Shown piece after piece: positions 11,601-19,979 of a stretch of DNA of 64,000 nucleotides. The stretch is from Bin25 sp026709415 (GTDB lineage: Bacteria; Bacteroidota; Bacteroidia; Flavobacteriales; Flavobacteriaceae), in the NCBI GenBank assembly GCA_965200045.1, contig OZ241330.1:2592287-2656286 (forward strand), written 5' to 3'. Made by a program: the position numbers and the translations under genes. The notes under the pieces were generated by a model. That model worked only from the letters and a program-made list of their open reading frames with translations. It did no database searches and was not told where the DNA came from. Numbering within the stretch: position 1 is the stretch's first letter; every line of letters begins with the position of its first letter.

Positions 11601-11800
11601 TCATTTAGTTGGATTCGTTCGTTTATGGGATTCCCAAAAACCATGACGCCTAATTTGCCATTTCCAAGTGGCAATGCTTCAATCCACTCACGTGCCGGTT
11701 GGTTATACCACAACACATCTTTTTTGGAGTTTTGTGCATAACCAAATTGTGCCCCCAAGTTTAAAATATAAAAAACGAAAAATGGAATAAAGCGATACAT
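8618..11800 (-). CDS. GH95 alpha-L-fucosidase/alpha-L-galactosidase with thrombospondin type-3 repeat and T9SS sorting domain
   Basis: 1060 residues, longer than the roughly 780-830 of a plain GH95 because of C-terminal additions. Residues 1-22 are a signal peptide. The GH95 N-terminal domain begins at 'WYNQPAREWIEALPLGNGKL'. By comparison with the Bifidobacterium AfcA active site (recalled), N389 and N391 in 'HLNINLQMNYW', E519 in 'STSPENRYY' and D689 in 'FQIDGNFG' match the catalytic Asn/Asn/Glu/Asp set. Residues about 787-822 are Ca-binding thrombospondin type-3 repeats ('DLDQDGIPDQSDNCP', 'DIDNDGQGDICD'). The last 80 residues ('VYPNPVADFLYVLFPEDL' ... 'FPSGMYIVSLK') are a type A T9SS C-terminal domain, so the enzyme is secreted or surface-attached by the Por system. 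It should remove terminal fucose or L-galactose by inversion. It probably works with the SusC/D pair just downstream. Confidence 0.92.
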   Translation of the reverse strand: MYRFIPFFVFYILNLGAQFGYAQNSKKDVLWYNQPAREWIEALPLGNGKLGVMVFGNPINERIQLNDDSMWPGDPENWKEPSGNIRDIQLIRQFLFQGRNTEADRLFEQKFSNKGILRSHQTLGDLRIQFDHQQISDYRRDLNIENAISTTQYRMKGDLVTQEVFVSHPHKVIVVHLTSESNAGLNAKLKLSRPSDRGYETAKSFTDDDHLLYLRGEVTQRNARFQSRQTPITEGVLFESVLKVVHQGGQIIRSDDALELENVREAAIYIVSNSSFYFDNYQLQNKIDLEKVLSVPYETIKSQHIADYQSLYKRVDVDFGDEALNETPTDQRLLRVKNGQNDRGLEALLFQFGRYLLISSSRKGTNPPNLQGLWNEHIQAPWNGDYHLNINLQMNYWLSDVTNLSELNYPLFDFTDRLVENGKTTAMVNFGSRGTFFPHATDLWAPTWLQSTVFWGCSMGAGGWLMQHYWKHYEFTKDLDFLRERAFPAIHEVALFYSDWLIEDTRDGTLISAPSTSPENRYYNPQSGRVVATCLGSAKDQQVIYEVFSNYLKMCEILGYQNDLVNKIESQIERLRPGFVVGANGRILEWDREYREFEPGHRHMSHLYGFHPGNIITKEKDPELFNAVKKTVDYRLANGGGHTGWSRAWLINLGARLLDGDFAHRNVRLLFQKSMADNLFDLHPPFQIDGNFGYSAGIAEMLLQSHEEGIVRVLPAFPKSWENGYIKGLKARGGLTVDIYWQDNWLDKVIFHSEFDKNFTLLYRDKRVDIDMVAGQTYIYDYRPFRDLDQDGIPDQSDNCPNKANPEQKDIDNDGQGDICDVDSPNNISINKINTSCQGKADGELIIKTLADFQYHVVIKGPSEFQKEMDFKSSARITGLTTGLYTLSITAKEDPSYFVEFSKNIEEPQELSVQTLLNTKTGEVELIMDGAEFYRVQLGDEQYEFDESNVKLPIDKQWTKIYVGTNNPCQGSFVKWLNVAPVGQVYPNPVADFLYVLFPEDLEFTIKIYNSFGKVIYTDESPKVDSTNRLPIPVGQFPSGMYIVSLKQQEKEELFKVLKQ

Positions 11801-12393
11801 CGATAGGTTTTATTTGGGAATACTTTACTCTTGTATTACATGTAAATCAAGTCAACTGAAGGTTAGCTTAGAAGAAATCAAATCCATTGGTTTGTCTAAT
11901 TTATTCGAACGATACAAAAGTGTAGAAGAAACCCCTAAATATACTCATATTCCATGATACAAAAATGTTTTTTAGAAAGAACAAAAGAAATCGACTTATC
12001 ATAGCGTTTCATAGGGTGTAGCACAAAGTATTTTCATGGGGAAAAGAAGCTTTAACACATTTTGAGAGTTTATTAGAAAAAACCACTTTTTTTATATGGG
12101 GGTTGCTAGTAGTCGGGAAAACCGAATGACTCAAAAAGTGTGAAATCATGGCTGAAAATAAAAAATAAAAAACGGATAGAATAGATTGTTTTGCACTTTG
12201 GGATTTAAGAACATTATTTAGGGTATGAAAAAATGGAAAAAGCCCTCATCTATACCATTGAAAGTTAGGGCTGAATCTGTCAGTTTTGAAACAAAATTTG
12301 AATCAAATCATAAAACCCTATTACTGGTCTTGGATGAAACACAAAAATTAAGTTCAAAAAACATATTTCTAATGCAACTGATAGAATAATAAC
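11801..12393. other. Non-coding stretch between GH95 start and umuD end
   Basis: 593 bp, AT-rich, with no convincing reading frame on either strand. It must contain the GH95 promoter and the umuCD transcript end, because both flanking genes are on the minus strand. An inverted repeat (AGCCCT at about 12240, AGGGCT at about 12270) is the only terminator-like structure seen, with a loop too long to be convincing. Nothing else was recognised. Confidence 0.5.
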
Positions 12394-12843
12394 CTATAAA
12401 TCCCTTATCAAATGTTTGACCACGCCTAAACAGATAATGGTATCTTCTTTTTTAATATTTATCGGTGAAAAATTTTTATTATCGGCCATCAATCGATGGC
12501 CTTTTTCATCGAGTCGTTTGACGGTAAAATCGGTGTGGTTCACTGATACAATTCCAATGGCCCCATCCCTAAAAGAGAGATTAGATTTAACAATGAGAAT
12601 ATCATTTTTATGTAATGTCGGATGCATCGAATGTCCTACAACTCTGATTAAATAGGTCGCTTTTGGGTCTTTTAAATATTTCTCATCCAAACTCAAGGGC
12701 ATTTCTTGAAAATCATCAGCAGCCGATGGAAAACCTGCTTGGACCCCCTCTTGATAGTATTTTACATAAATTTTCTGATCTTCAATCCGAAAAGGCATCG
12801 AGATGAGTTCTTTGCCCAGGGGAGGTCGTTTCTTGATTTTCAT
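12394..12843 (-). CDS. umuD: UmuD-like SOS mutagenesis protein (LexA-type autoprotease, S24 family)
   Basis: 149 residues from ATG 12843. This start was chosen because it overlaps the umuC stop as ATGA; an upstream in-frame ATG at 12867 would place the start inside umuC. The fold follows UmuD: a self-cleavage site Ala35-Gly36 in 'VQAGFPSAA', catalytic Ser72 in 'VVGHSMHP' and Lys109 in 'DFTVKRLD'. The Ser-Lys spacing of 37 equals that of E. coli UmuD. After RecA-stimulated cleavage, UmuD' pairs with UmuC to form the translesion polymerase. There is no N-terminal DNA-binding HTH, so it is UmuD rather than LexA. It is the second gene of the operon, whereas umuD normally precedes umuC. Confidence 0.92.
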   Translation of the reverse strand: MKIKKRPPLGKELISMPFRIEDQKIYVKYYQEGVQAGFPSAADDFQEMPLSLDEKYLKDPKATYLIRVVGHSMHPTLHKNDILIVKSNLSFRDGAIGIVSVNHTDFTVKRLDEKGHRLMADNKNFSPINIKKEDTIICLGVVKHLIRDL

Positions 12844-14093
12844 TCCACTTCCAATAGTTCCTGCCAATGGGTGGTATATCGCTTAGATAATCGTTCTTGC
12901 CGCATCACCCACGTCTTTGGAATATACTGACTGGCTAGTTTGACCTTTTTGGCACCCCATCGATGATTGATAGCATCCATGGTTTGCATTAATGCTTGGT
13001 GTTTTGGATTTTCGTTGGTGAATAAATTGAGTTGTTGGTAGGTCTCTGATTGGACATCCATCAGGATGACACCCGCTTTTTTATAGGCATAGCCTTTTTT
13101 ATAGATGACTTGCAATCCACGGGAGGCGTAGTGACTCAAGGTGATATCCGAAGAACTCGCATAGGGTAATTTCAAAACGATATTACGGCGATATGGCTTC
13201 CTTTCTTTTCGATGACCATCGGTACGAATAAGGACCATGATGGCTCGGCATTTGGCCTGTTGTTTTCTCAGTTTTTCAGCACAAGAAGACGCAAAGGTGC
13301 TGACTCGTTCTTTCAGATCGGCATATTCAGTTAACGAAGTAGCAAAACTTCTAGTGGTGGCGATGGATTTTTTGTCAGCGACTTCTTCCAATTTCAACAC
13401 CGAGGTGCCTTGTAGTTCGTATTTCAGTCGTAGTCCGACCACAGAAAAGTGTTTTCGGAGACATTGGTCAGAACGTTGGATATACTCCAACGCATTGGTA
13501 ATACCGATGTTATGGAGTTTTTTGGCGGTCTGTCGGCCAATCCCCCAGACATCTTCGACCGGCGTTTCTTGTAAAGTATGGATTCTTTTATCTTCTGTAT
13601 CCAAGATAAAGACCCCACTGGTTTTTTCTGGAAATTTTTTAGCCATTCGATTGGCTATTTTGGCCAACGTTTTGGTCTTTCCGAAGCCAATACTGATTGG
13701 AATTTGAGTGATTTGCTTCACTTGTTGTTTGATTTGGTGGCCTAGTTGTTTGAAATCGACACGCTTCAACTCATTGAATTCTAAAAATGCTTCATCGATG
13801 GAATATATTTCCATATCAGGGGTGAAACGATTCAATACCCCCATGACTCGTTGGCTCATATCGCCATAAAGAGGAAAATTAGAAGAAAAGACGCTGATGT
13901 GGTACTTCTCAAAGATACTACGGTATTGAAAAGTGGCGGCTCCCATCGGCACCACCGATTTGGCTTCATGGCTTCTAGAAATCACACAACCATCGTTATT
14001 GGAAAGTACCACCATTGGTTTTCCAATGAATTTAGGATGAAAAGCTCTTTCACAAGAAACATAAAAATTATTACAGTCAACTAAAGCATACAC
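12840..14093 (-). CDS. umuC: UmuC-like Y-family DNA polymerase (Pol V catalytic subunit)
   Basis: 417 residues, normal for UmuC. The N terminus 'MYALVDCNNFYVSCERAF' carries the first catalytic Asp of the Y-family. 'VYSIDEAFLE'-type motif III appears as 'MEIYSIDEAFLEF' with the Asp/Glu pair. 'TLAKIANRMAK' and the helix-hairpin-helix stretch 'VEDVWGIGRQTAKKLHNIGI' follow, then the little-finger region and a UmuC-type C-terminal domain (DUF4113-like, 'LMQTMDAINHRWG'). The start codon is GTG at 14093; MYAL aligns with family N termini and there is no upstream alternative. The -7 promoter-like motif ends only 5 bp upstream, so the mRNA is probably nearly leaderless. It forms an operon with umuD by an ATGA overlap. 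It is not a glycan gene, so it interrupts two sugar-utilisation clusters. Confidence 0.95.
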   Translation of the reverse strand: MYALVDCNNFYVSCERAFHPKFIGKPMVVLSNNDGCVISRSHEAKSVVPMGAATFQYRSIFEKYHISVFSSNFPLYGDMSQRVMGVLNRFTPDMEIYSIDEAFLEFNELKRVDFKQLGHQIKQQVKQITQIPISIGFGKTKTLAKIANRMAKKFPEKTSGVFILDTEDKRIHTLQETPVEDVWGIGRQTAKKLHNIGITNALEYIQRSDQCLRKHFSVVGLRLKYELQGTSVLKLEEVADKKSIATTRSFATSLTEYADLKERVSTFASSCAEKLRKQQAKCRAIMVLIRTDGHRKERKPYRRNIVLKLPYASSSDITLSHYASRGLQVIYKKGYAYKKAGVILMDVQSETYQQLNLFTNENPKHQALMQTMDAINHRWGAKKVKLASQYIPKTWVMRQERLSKRYTTHWQELLEVE

Positions 14094-14964
14094 GGTAACA
14101 AATATAGAACACCTTGTTAGCGTAAAACGGAATATCCTTTGACAGCAATTTTTTGGAGGGAAATTGATGAATGGGGGTGTTTTCTACATAGCTTCACCTA
14201 AAGAATCGTCATCATGACCGACTTTTTTTCGTTTAACTCACATCCCGATCTTGGCTGAAGCATTCATTTTTTATGGTCAACGATGAGATAAAAAAAAGTT
14301 CTTTTTATACTATGAACTCACGCTTTTCTCATGAGTGATATGCCATAGTGTTTTCACAGATTTTGTCGGCGTTAAATGGACTGAACGACAGAGCCTTTTA
14401 ATCTCAGGGGTTATCTTTGAAGGGAGGATAAATTGGTGGTTGGTATTTCGATTCCCAATGAGACGAACTTCGATTTGTCTTCAACAACTCCGTCATCACT
14501 AGTCACTGAGTGTGGGCTAGTCAGCACATTCGGTAAGACTACTGTATAGAAAGCTGCCGAATTCGCACCCGATCCCATCTAATCACTTCAATTTCGCCGT
14601 ATTAGGTGGTCAGTTTACCCCGCATTATCCAACTTACCGACCCTTTTCACTCACATCTTTCAAGGGGATGATGCGACGGGGGATTATGGCACCCATGGGC
14701 AGAGGTTTTGAAAGCTGATGCTTTATGCTTTTTAGATGATGGTATATTCAACACATCGATCGCTCGAAAATTTAAAAATTCCATTTTGTTACCAGGCGAT
14801 TCAGTACATTCTATGGAATCATTTGAAAAACCCAAAGACCGAAAACCAAAACTAGCCACTTTAACTCACCAATGGGTTTTGAAAAAAATGGCGTACTCGT
14901 TTAGTCAAAGTACTATAGTCCAAGTGAGAACTATAGAATGGCTTGGGAAAGTAAACAAAACAAC
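14094..14964. other. Long gene-poor stretch with possible mobile-element relics
   Basis: 871 bp between umuC and the FG-GAP gene. Only short frames exist. One plus-strand frame (about 14708-14968) reads like a protein fragment ('ADALCFLDDGIF', 'ATLTHQWVLKKMAYSFSQ', 'RTIEWLGKV') but has no clear start and no recognised family. At about 14600-14625 the text 'AGGTGGTCAGTTTACCCCG' resembles the non-coding ends of IS21-type elements in Bacteroidota (recalled). I read the segment as degraded mobile DNA, with low confidence. Confidence 0.3.
14099..14106 (-). promoter_or_regulatory. Candidate -7 promoter element (TATATTTG) of umuCD
   Basis: Matches the Bacteroidota sigma-ABfr consensus TAnnTTTG exactly and lies 5 bp before the GTG start of umuC. 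A weak TTTT-rich -33 lies about 20 bp further up. The flanks (GGTGTTC on one side, GTTACC on the other) are partly symmetrical and could be a repressor site, but this is a guess. Confidence 0.45.
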
Positions 14965-17900
14965 TTAGCCTGAAAAACGAAGCAGCGATAAGGCCCCATT
15001 GTTATTGGTGACCATGACATGTAACTGATTGTTGATTTCTATGACACCGCTATCACGATGATCACTATTGAGGTTCACCCCACTATGAAAGCCTCGAATT
15101 GGAGAAAAATTTCCAAGTCCATCACCAATCAATAATACGCCTCGACCGGCATCGTACCTGATGGTTTCGACTTCTGTTGGATAATGATTTCCAAAAGCGA
15201 GAATATCGACGATACCATCACCATTAAAATCCCTTGCAATTGAAGATTTTATAGGCGAAATTTGAGCTATTTCCGGAAGCTCTATGACAGAAAAGCCATC
15301 GTCTTGATTATTTAACAAAAGGACACTACTGAACGATGTGACTTTCTTTTTCAACACATTTTGAGATGTGATATCGGGTAAAATTTCTCTCAATGTTGAA
15401 GAAGCATAAGAATGATAATCTTTAAATTTTTCATTAATCCATGGTAATTGATGACTCATACATTCTCTCCCTCGAACCGGAAGATACAATCCATCGTAAG
15501 ATTGAGAAAGAATGACATCATTCGATCCGTTTGAATCAACATCTCCTGAATAGACAACAAAAGGATTGGTATCGGTGGCTTTAAACTTGGTGTTCTCACC
15601 TAAATTTCCGACCACCAAATCAACATCACCATCGGCATCGATGTCCGCTATTGATAAAGACCACCATTTTCCATACAAATGACTGAGTACAGGAAACTTC
15701 TCTGATTTGATAAAGTGGCCATTGGTGTTTTCAAAAACAGTGATTGGCATCCACTCCCCAACCAAAATCAAATCCGAGTCGCCATCATCATCGATATCAA
15801 AAAAACAGGCATCGCTGACCAAACCAATTTCTTTTAATTCAGGGGCTATTGTCTTTGTGTGTTCCTTAAAGTAGCCATTTTCATTCATCAATAGATAACT
15901 ATCGGCAGGAAATGGATAGCGCCCATTAACCAGACGACCCCCGATAAACAAGTCCATGTCTCCATCAAGATCAATATCTTCAGGCCGAACTATTTGAGTA
16001 TGCCCTATGATCTCTGGAATTCGATGATCTGCGGACACAAAAGTTCCATCGCCATTATTGAGATAGAAATGATCGCGTTGAAGAGGCGAATGGTTCATCA
16101 ATTCATTGCTGCCACTAGTAACGTATAAATCCAAATCGCCATCATTATCTGCATCAAAAAAGGCACTGCCAGCATCCTCACTTTGTGCATTGTTCATCCA
16201 TGGTTGCTCAAGCGCTCGACTAAATTTGCCAGAGTGTTGTAGGTATAATTGTCCTGATTGACCGGCAGCCCCGCCTACAAAAAAATCATCAAGGCCATCT
16301 GCATTGACATCGGCTACACTGATGAAAGGTCCGTTTTGCGACAATTTGTATGGTAACAGTATTTGCTCTTTAAAGTCATCATATTCTTCTTCCTGATGAA
16401 TAAAGTCTATTCCGTAATCGATTGGATTGATTTCTTCAAAAATCCTATCAGAGTTTTCATCGTTGTCCATCGTTTCCGTTCTTTTTGATGCCTTGAGATA
16501 ATTCACCGTCAACCTTTTATTTGCTTTGATGTTTTTCAACACCTGAAGGTTGCCATCTGGCCAACAAATCTGAATACTATCCACCATTCTATTGGTACCC
16601 AAACCAAAATGGACGACAGGTTCAACCGATGACAAATAACCTCTAGTGGGTATGTGTTCATAAACTTGTTGCTGCTGTTGATAAAACGCATTGATTCGAA
16701 CACCATATCCCAATGGATTTTTCGGTGGGCCTTCAAAATCTAATTGGATATAGTTGCCGTTAGCCAGATTTTCATATACAAAAGCAGAGCTATTCATATT
16801 GTTAGTCACCAAATCCAGATCACCGTCTTGATCTAAATCGCCATAGGCAGCACCTATTGAAAAGGCCAGTTCATCCAAACCCCATGATGTTGTGACTTCA
16901 GAAAATTTTAATGACTGATCATTTCTGTACATATGGTTTCCAACGGGAACTGAAGGCGCTTTTAACGCTAACTCTAGATAATTGGTTTCTCCATGACGGA
17001 GGGATTGGGTTACCTCGTCAACATAATCGTTATTTCTGATATCTCTCAATATGCCATTGGTGACATAAATATCTTTCCAGCCATCATTATCATAATCCAT
17101 AATCAGTGGCGCCCAACTCCAATCGGTTTTTGAAATTCCAGCGAATTGGCCGATTTCTGAAAACGCACCGATCCCATTATTCAATTGTAGCGTATTAAAC
17201 ATATACTGGTAGTGTCCCCCAAATTTGACGGTGGCTTCAAATTCCTTAGGATTCATGGCCCCCATATTTGTTTTGGAACGGTAATGATCGGCAGCCGCCA
17301 TATCCAATACCATCAAGTCAGTCCATCCATCATTGTTGATATCGCCGGCATCCGCCCCCATTCCAAATCTCGAGATATGATTAAACGTTTGATCGACTTG
17401 ATTCGTGAATGTGCCATCGCCATTGTTTTGATAGTAAAAATCAGGAGCATCATAATCGTTGGCTATGTAAATATCCATGAACCCATCTCGATTGAAATCC
17501 GATACCGTCACCCCAAGACCATAGGCCAAGCGATCGACACCCAATTCTTTTGAAACATCAACAAAAAAACCGCCTTCATTTTTGTACAGTTTGTCCCTAT
17601 AAAACTTAATTTTTAATGGTTCGATACCAAATCGATCGGTCATACGAGGATCCGGTGGTTGGTTCATTTGAAACATATCCAAATCATTATCATTATCCAT
17701 ATCAAAAAAAACGGCTTGAGAGGAACAACCATAATTTTGAAGTCCATACTCTTTAGACGATTCTGTAAAAGTCAAATCGCCATTGTTGATATACAACATA
17801 TTTTGACGATCTTTCAATTTTGCTGAAAGTCCCGATCGACTCACATAAATATCTAAAAGCCCATCGGCATTGATATCCACCATCGTTACGCCTGTGGACC

Positions 17901-18264
17901 AGCCATTGGTTTGGTTTATATTGGCCCTTTCACTGATATCTTCAAATAGAAAGTCTCCTTTATTCAGGTACAGTTTGTCATCCACTTGATTACCAGCGAA
18001 AAACAAATCAGGTAAATCGTCGTTATTGATATCACCAATAGCCACTCCAGCTCCATTGTAGATTTGCATTTGAAAAAGGTGGTTGATGGAATCGTTTTCA
18101 ATAATCTGGTTATTGAAATCCACCCTTGTTTTCTCCCAGCTATGCCTGATAAATCCTGATTTTAGTTCCTCTGTATGGCGTAATTTATCGCTAGGACAGG
18201 CCACACAAGTAATCCAAATTAACGACAAAACCTGAAGTCGAAAAATCCCCGATTGATTAATCAT
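14965..18264 (-). CDS. FG-GAP/VCBS-repeat lipoprotein with ASPIC/UnbV domain (CRTAC1-like)
   Basis: 1099 residues. A hydrophobic signal ends at a Cys in 'WITCVACPSDK', so it is probably a lipoprotein. It contains many Asp-rich Ca-binding beta-propeller blades of the form 'GDINNDDLPDLFFAG', 'VDINADGLLDIYVSRSG' and 'FFDMDNDNDLDMFQMN', making two propeller regions (about 70-500 and 640-1080). Between them (about 530-590) lies an ASPIC/UnbV domain ('GVRINAFYQQQQQVYEHIP', 'HFGLGTNRMVDSIQICWPDG'). Such proteins recur downstream of susCD operons, where a surface-binding role is usually assumed but unproven. It lies 199 bp after the DUF4998 lipoprotein gene on the same strand, so it is probably the last gene of that operon. 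No enzymatic motif is visible. Confidence 0.88.
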   Translation of the reverse strand: MINQSGIFRLQVLSLIWITCVACPSDKLRHTEELKSGFIRHSWEKTRVDFNNQIIENDSINHLFQMQIYNGAGVAIGDINNDDLPDLFFAGNQVDDKLYLNKGDFLFEDISERANINQTNGWSTGVTMVDINADGLLDIYVSRSGLSAKLKDRQNMLYINNGDLTFTESSKEYGLQNYGCSSQAVFFDMDNDNDLDMFQMNQPPDPRMTDRFGIEPLKIKFYRDKLYKNEGGFFVDVSKELGVDRLAYGLGVTVSDFNRDGFMDIYIANDYDAPDFYYQNNGDGTFTNQVDQTFNHISRFGMGADAGDINNDGWTDLMVLDMAAADHYRSKTNMGAMNPKEFEATVKFGGHYQYMFNTLQLNNGIGAFSEIGQFAGISKTDWSWAPLIMDYDNDGWKDIYVTNGILRDIRNNDYVDEVTQSLRHGETNYLELALKAPSVPVGNHMYRNDQSLKFSEVTTSWGLDELAFSIGAAYGDLDQDGDLDLVTNNMNSSAFVYENLANGNYIQLDFEGPPKNPLGYGVRINAFYQQQQQVYEHIPTRGYLSSVEPVVHFGLGTNRMVDSIQICWPDGNLQVLKNIKANKRLTVNYLKASKRTETMDNDENSDRIFEEINPIDYGIDFIHQEEEYDDFKEQILLPYKLSQNGPFISVADVNADGLDDFFVGGAAGQSGQLYLQHSGKFSRALEQPWMNNAQSEDAGSAFFDADNDGDLDLYVTSGSNELMNHSPLQRDHFYLNNGDGTFVSADHRIPEIIGHTQIVRPEDIDLDGDMDLFIGGRLVNGRYPFPADSYLLMNENGYFKEHTKTIAPELKEIGLVSDACFFDIDDDGDSDLILVGEWMPITVFENTNGHFIKSEKFPVLSHLYGKWWSLSIADIDADGDVDLVVGNLGENTKFKATDTNPFVVYSGDVDSNGSNDVILSQSYDGLYLPVRGRECMSHQLPWINEKFKDYHSYASSTLREILPDITSQNVLKKKVTSFSSVLLLNNQDDGFSVIELPEIAQISPIKSSIARDFNGDGIVDILAFGNHYPTEVETIRYDAGRGVLLIGDGLGNFSPIRGFHSGVNLNSDHRDSGVIEINNQLHVMVTNNNGALSLLRFSG

Positions 18265-18463
18265 TTTATGATGAACCGTTCAAAAGAAAGTTTTCTGATG
18301 AACCAGAAGGCAGTAATCTAATGCATAACACTAAAGTTTACTTTTCAAAATATCACTACTCTTATCAAAATCAAATATTTGGATAGGAAGTTTAAAACGA
18401 ACTATATTTCATTTGAACATCAAACTGAATAATCTATTTTACCCTTAGAAATAAAATATTGAA

Positions 18464-19978
18464 CTAAAACCTATAAACATAGATTTCTGACAATACCGTA
18501 TCCGGATTTTCATCAAAATTCGAAAGGATTCTCAATCGAATGTATCTAGAATCCGCAGCCTCTTTTGGGATATATATATCATATGGTGTTTTTTTACTCT
18601 TCCAGCTCGGATCAATTGCTTCATCGACCAATAACGACCACCCTTTAGTTTTTGCTTCTTCTTCCCATCCCGCATCGTTGGATAGCAACGTGGTCTCAGC
18701 ACCCTCTATATCATTGATACCCCAAATTTGCACACGACTTGGATTTCTTTCTTGACAACAACCCTGTCTTGGATGCATGCGTAGTTTAGACAAATCATAA
18801 GTCTCTCCTAAATCCAAAGTGAAATGGTGAGGAAAGGCTTCATAAGAACCATTGGCCGTATGGTAATAATCCCCATTAGCAACCGTTTTGTTTAAAAGTT
18901 TTTCAATAGACCCTCCCCAAGCGGATCCCGGTTCATCCGTTGGAAGAGCCACGACTTTAATTTCATCTGACTCTAACAGAGTAATCGGTATGGGCGTGAC
19001 GGTCATCTTTTTGGAAAGAGCGATTCCTAATTGGTTGGAAACTTTAACAACTATTTCTTGTTCTCCTAAAGATAAACCTATGAGATCAAATGTGTCATTG
19101 ATTTCTGTTGTAAAAGCCGATTTCTGACTCTTCTCAGTGGTGGCCCCATCATTAGCGGTTAACGTATAATCGATCGATACTTGAATATTCAGAGCCGATT
19201 CATTGTGCCATTTCAAATTTATGCCTTCCGTAATGGGCGTGATTTCCACAGAATTTAAAATGGAAATCATTTCTTTTGGTAATTCCGTTGAGGCCCAATC
19301 GGACTCAAATTTATCGATGGATGATTCTTGACCATACAGGTTCATCGGTAACGGAACATAATACGATCTATATTCTACTTTCGCATCGAGCTTTTGATTT
19401 TCAAGAACAACTTGGTCTGAATCTTTATCGACATCCACAATGACTTCTTGGTTTTCGTTGTTGATGTATTTCACCTGAGATCCTCTTTCAAAATCATCCG
19501 CTTTTGTCCAATTGATGGTTCCATTGGTTCCATCATGAACCATGCTTTGGATTCTTCTTGGAACTAAATTGGATCGATAACCCTCTCCAAAAGCACTGAC
19601 AAGAGCCAAAACCTTAATCGATTCATTACCTTGTGCATCTCTAGTGTATACATTGAATGTATGTAGTTTCTCTTGCAATCCATCGACGATGAGTTCGATG
19701 CTATCAATTTCTTCACTTGATTTTTGAAATGGAAACGCTTTCGAATTATCATCCCATTCAACCACAAATTCAGAAACAGAAAAGGCATTTCGAACATAAG
19801 GTATCAGTTTGACCCGATCTCTTCCAACAAAACTTCTGATTTCATATGGTCTTGTTGTGTAAAGCCTTTCTCCCTCTAATAAATAACGTTCGTGGTTGTC
19901 GGTGGTTTTGACACATGATAAAGCACATAAACCAATGAGGAAAACAAAAATAATATTATGAAAATTCATTGCTCTCAT
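18464..19978 (-). CDS. DUF4998/DUF5000-type SusE/F-position surface lipoprotein
   Basis: About 504 residues from ATG 19978, one base after the upstream stop codon; ATG 19969 is also possible. A longer frame begins at 20047 but overlaps the preceding gene. The signal 'FVFLIGLCALSC' carries a lipobox. The N-terminal half has the DUF4998 pattern ('YLLEGERLYTTRPYEIRSF', 'VYTRDAQGNESI') followed by a fibronectin-like segment. The C-terminal about 150 residues form a discoidin/F5-8 type C-like jelly roll (DUF5000: 'AWGGSIEKLLNKT', 'FTLDLGETYDLSKLRMHPRQ', 'SRYIRLRILSNF'), commonly a glycan-binding fold. It stands where SusE/SusF occurs, so it is probably a surface glycan-binding protein of the upstream transporter. 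The glycan ligand is unknown. Confidence 0.85.
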   Translation of the reverse strand: MRAMNFHNIIFVFLIGLCALSCVKTTDNHERYLLEGERLYTTRPYEIRSFVGRDRVKLIPYVRNAFSVSEFVVEWDDNSKAFPFQKSSEEIDSIELIVDGLQEKLHTFNVYTRDAQGNESIKVLALVSAFGEGYRSNLVPRRIQSMVHDGTNGTINWTKADDFERGSQVKYINNENQEVIVDVDKDSDQVVLENQKLDAKVEYRSYYVPLPMNLYGQESSIDKFESDWASTELPKEMISILNSVEITPITEGINLKWHNESALNIQVSIDYTLTANDGATTEKSQKSAFTTEINDTFDLIGLSLGEQEIVVKVSNQLGIALSKKMTVTPIPITLLESDEIKVVALPTDEPGSAWGGSIEKLLNKTVANGDYYHTANGSYEAFPHHFTLDLGETYDLSKLRMHPRQGCCQERNPSRVQIWGINDIEGAETTLLSNDAGWEEEAKTKGWSLLVDEAIDPSWKSKKTPYDIYIPKEAADSRYIRLRILSNFDENPDTVLSEIYVYRF

Positions 19979-19979
19979 G

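Noticed and set aside
12394..12867. LexA repressor
   Set aside because: The protein lacks the N-terminal winged-helix domain and is coupled to umuC, so UmuD fits better.
14647..14859. 70-codon minus-strand frame in the umuC upstream region
   Set aside because: No start context or recognisable domain; overlaps an equally plausible plus-strand fragment.
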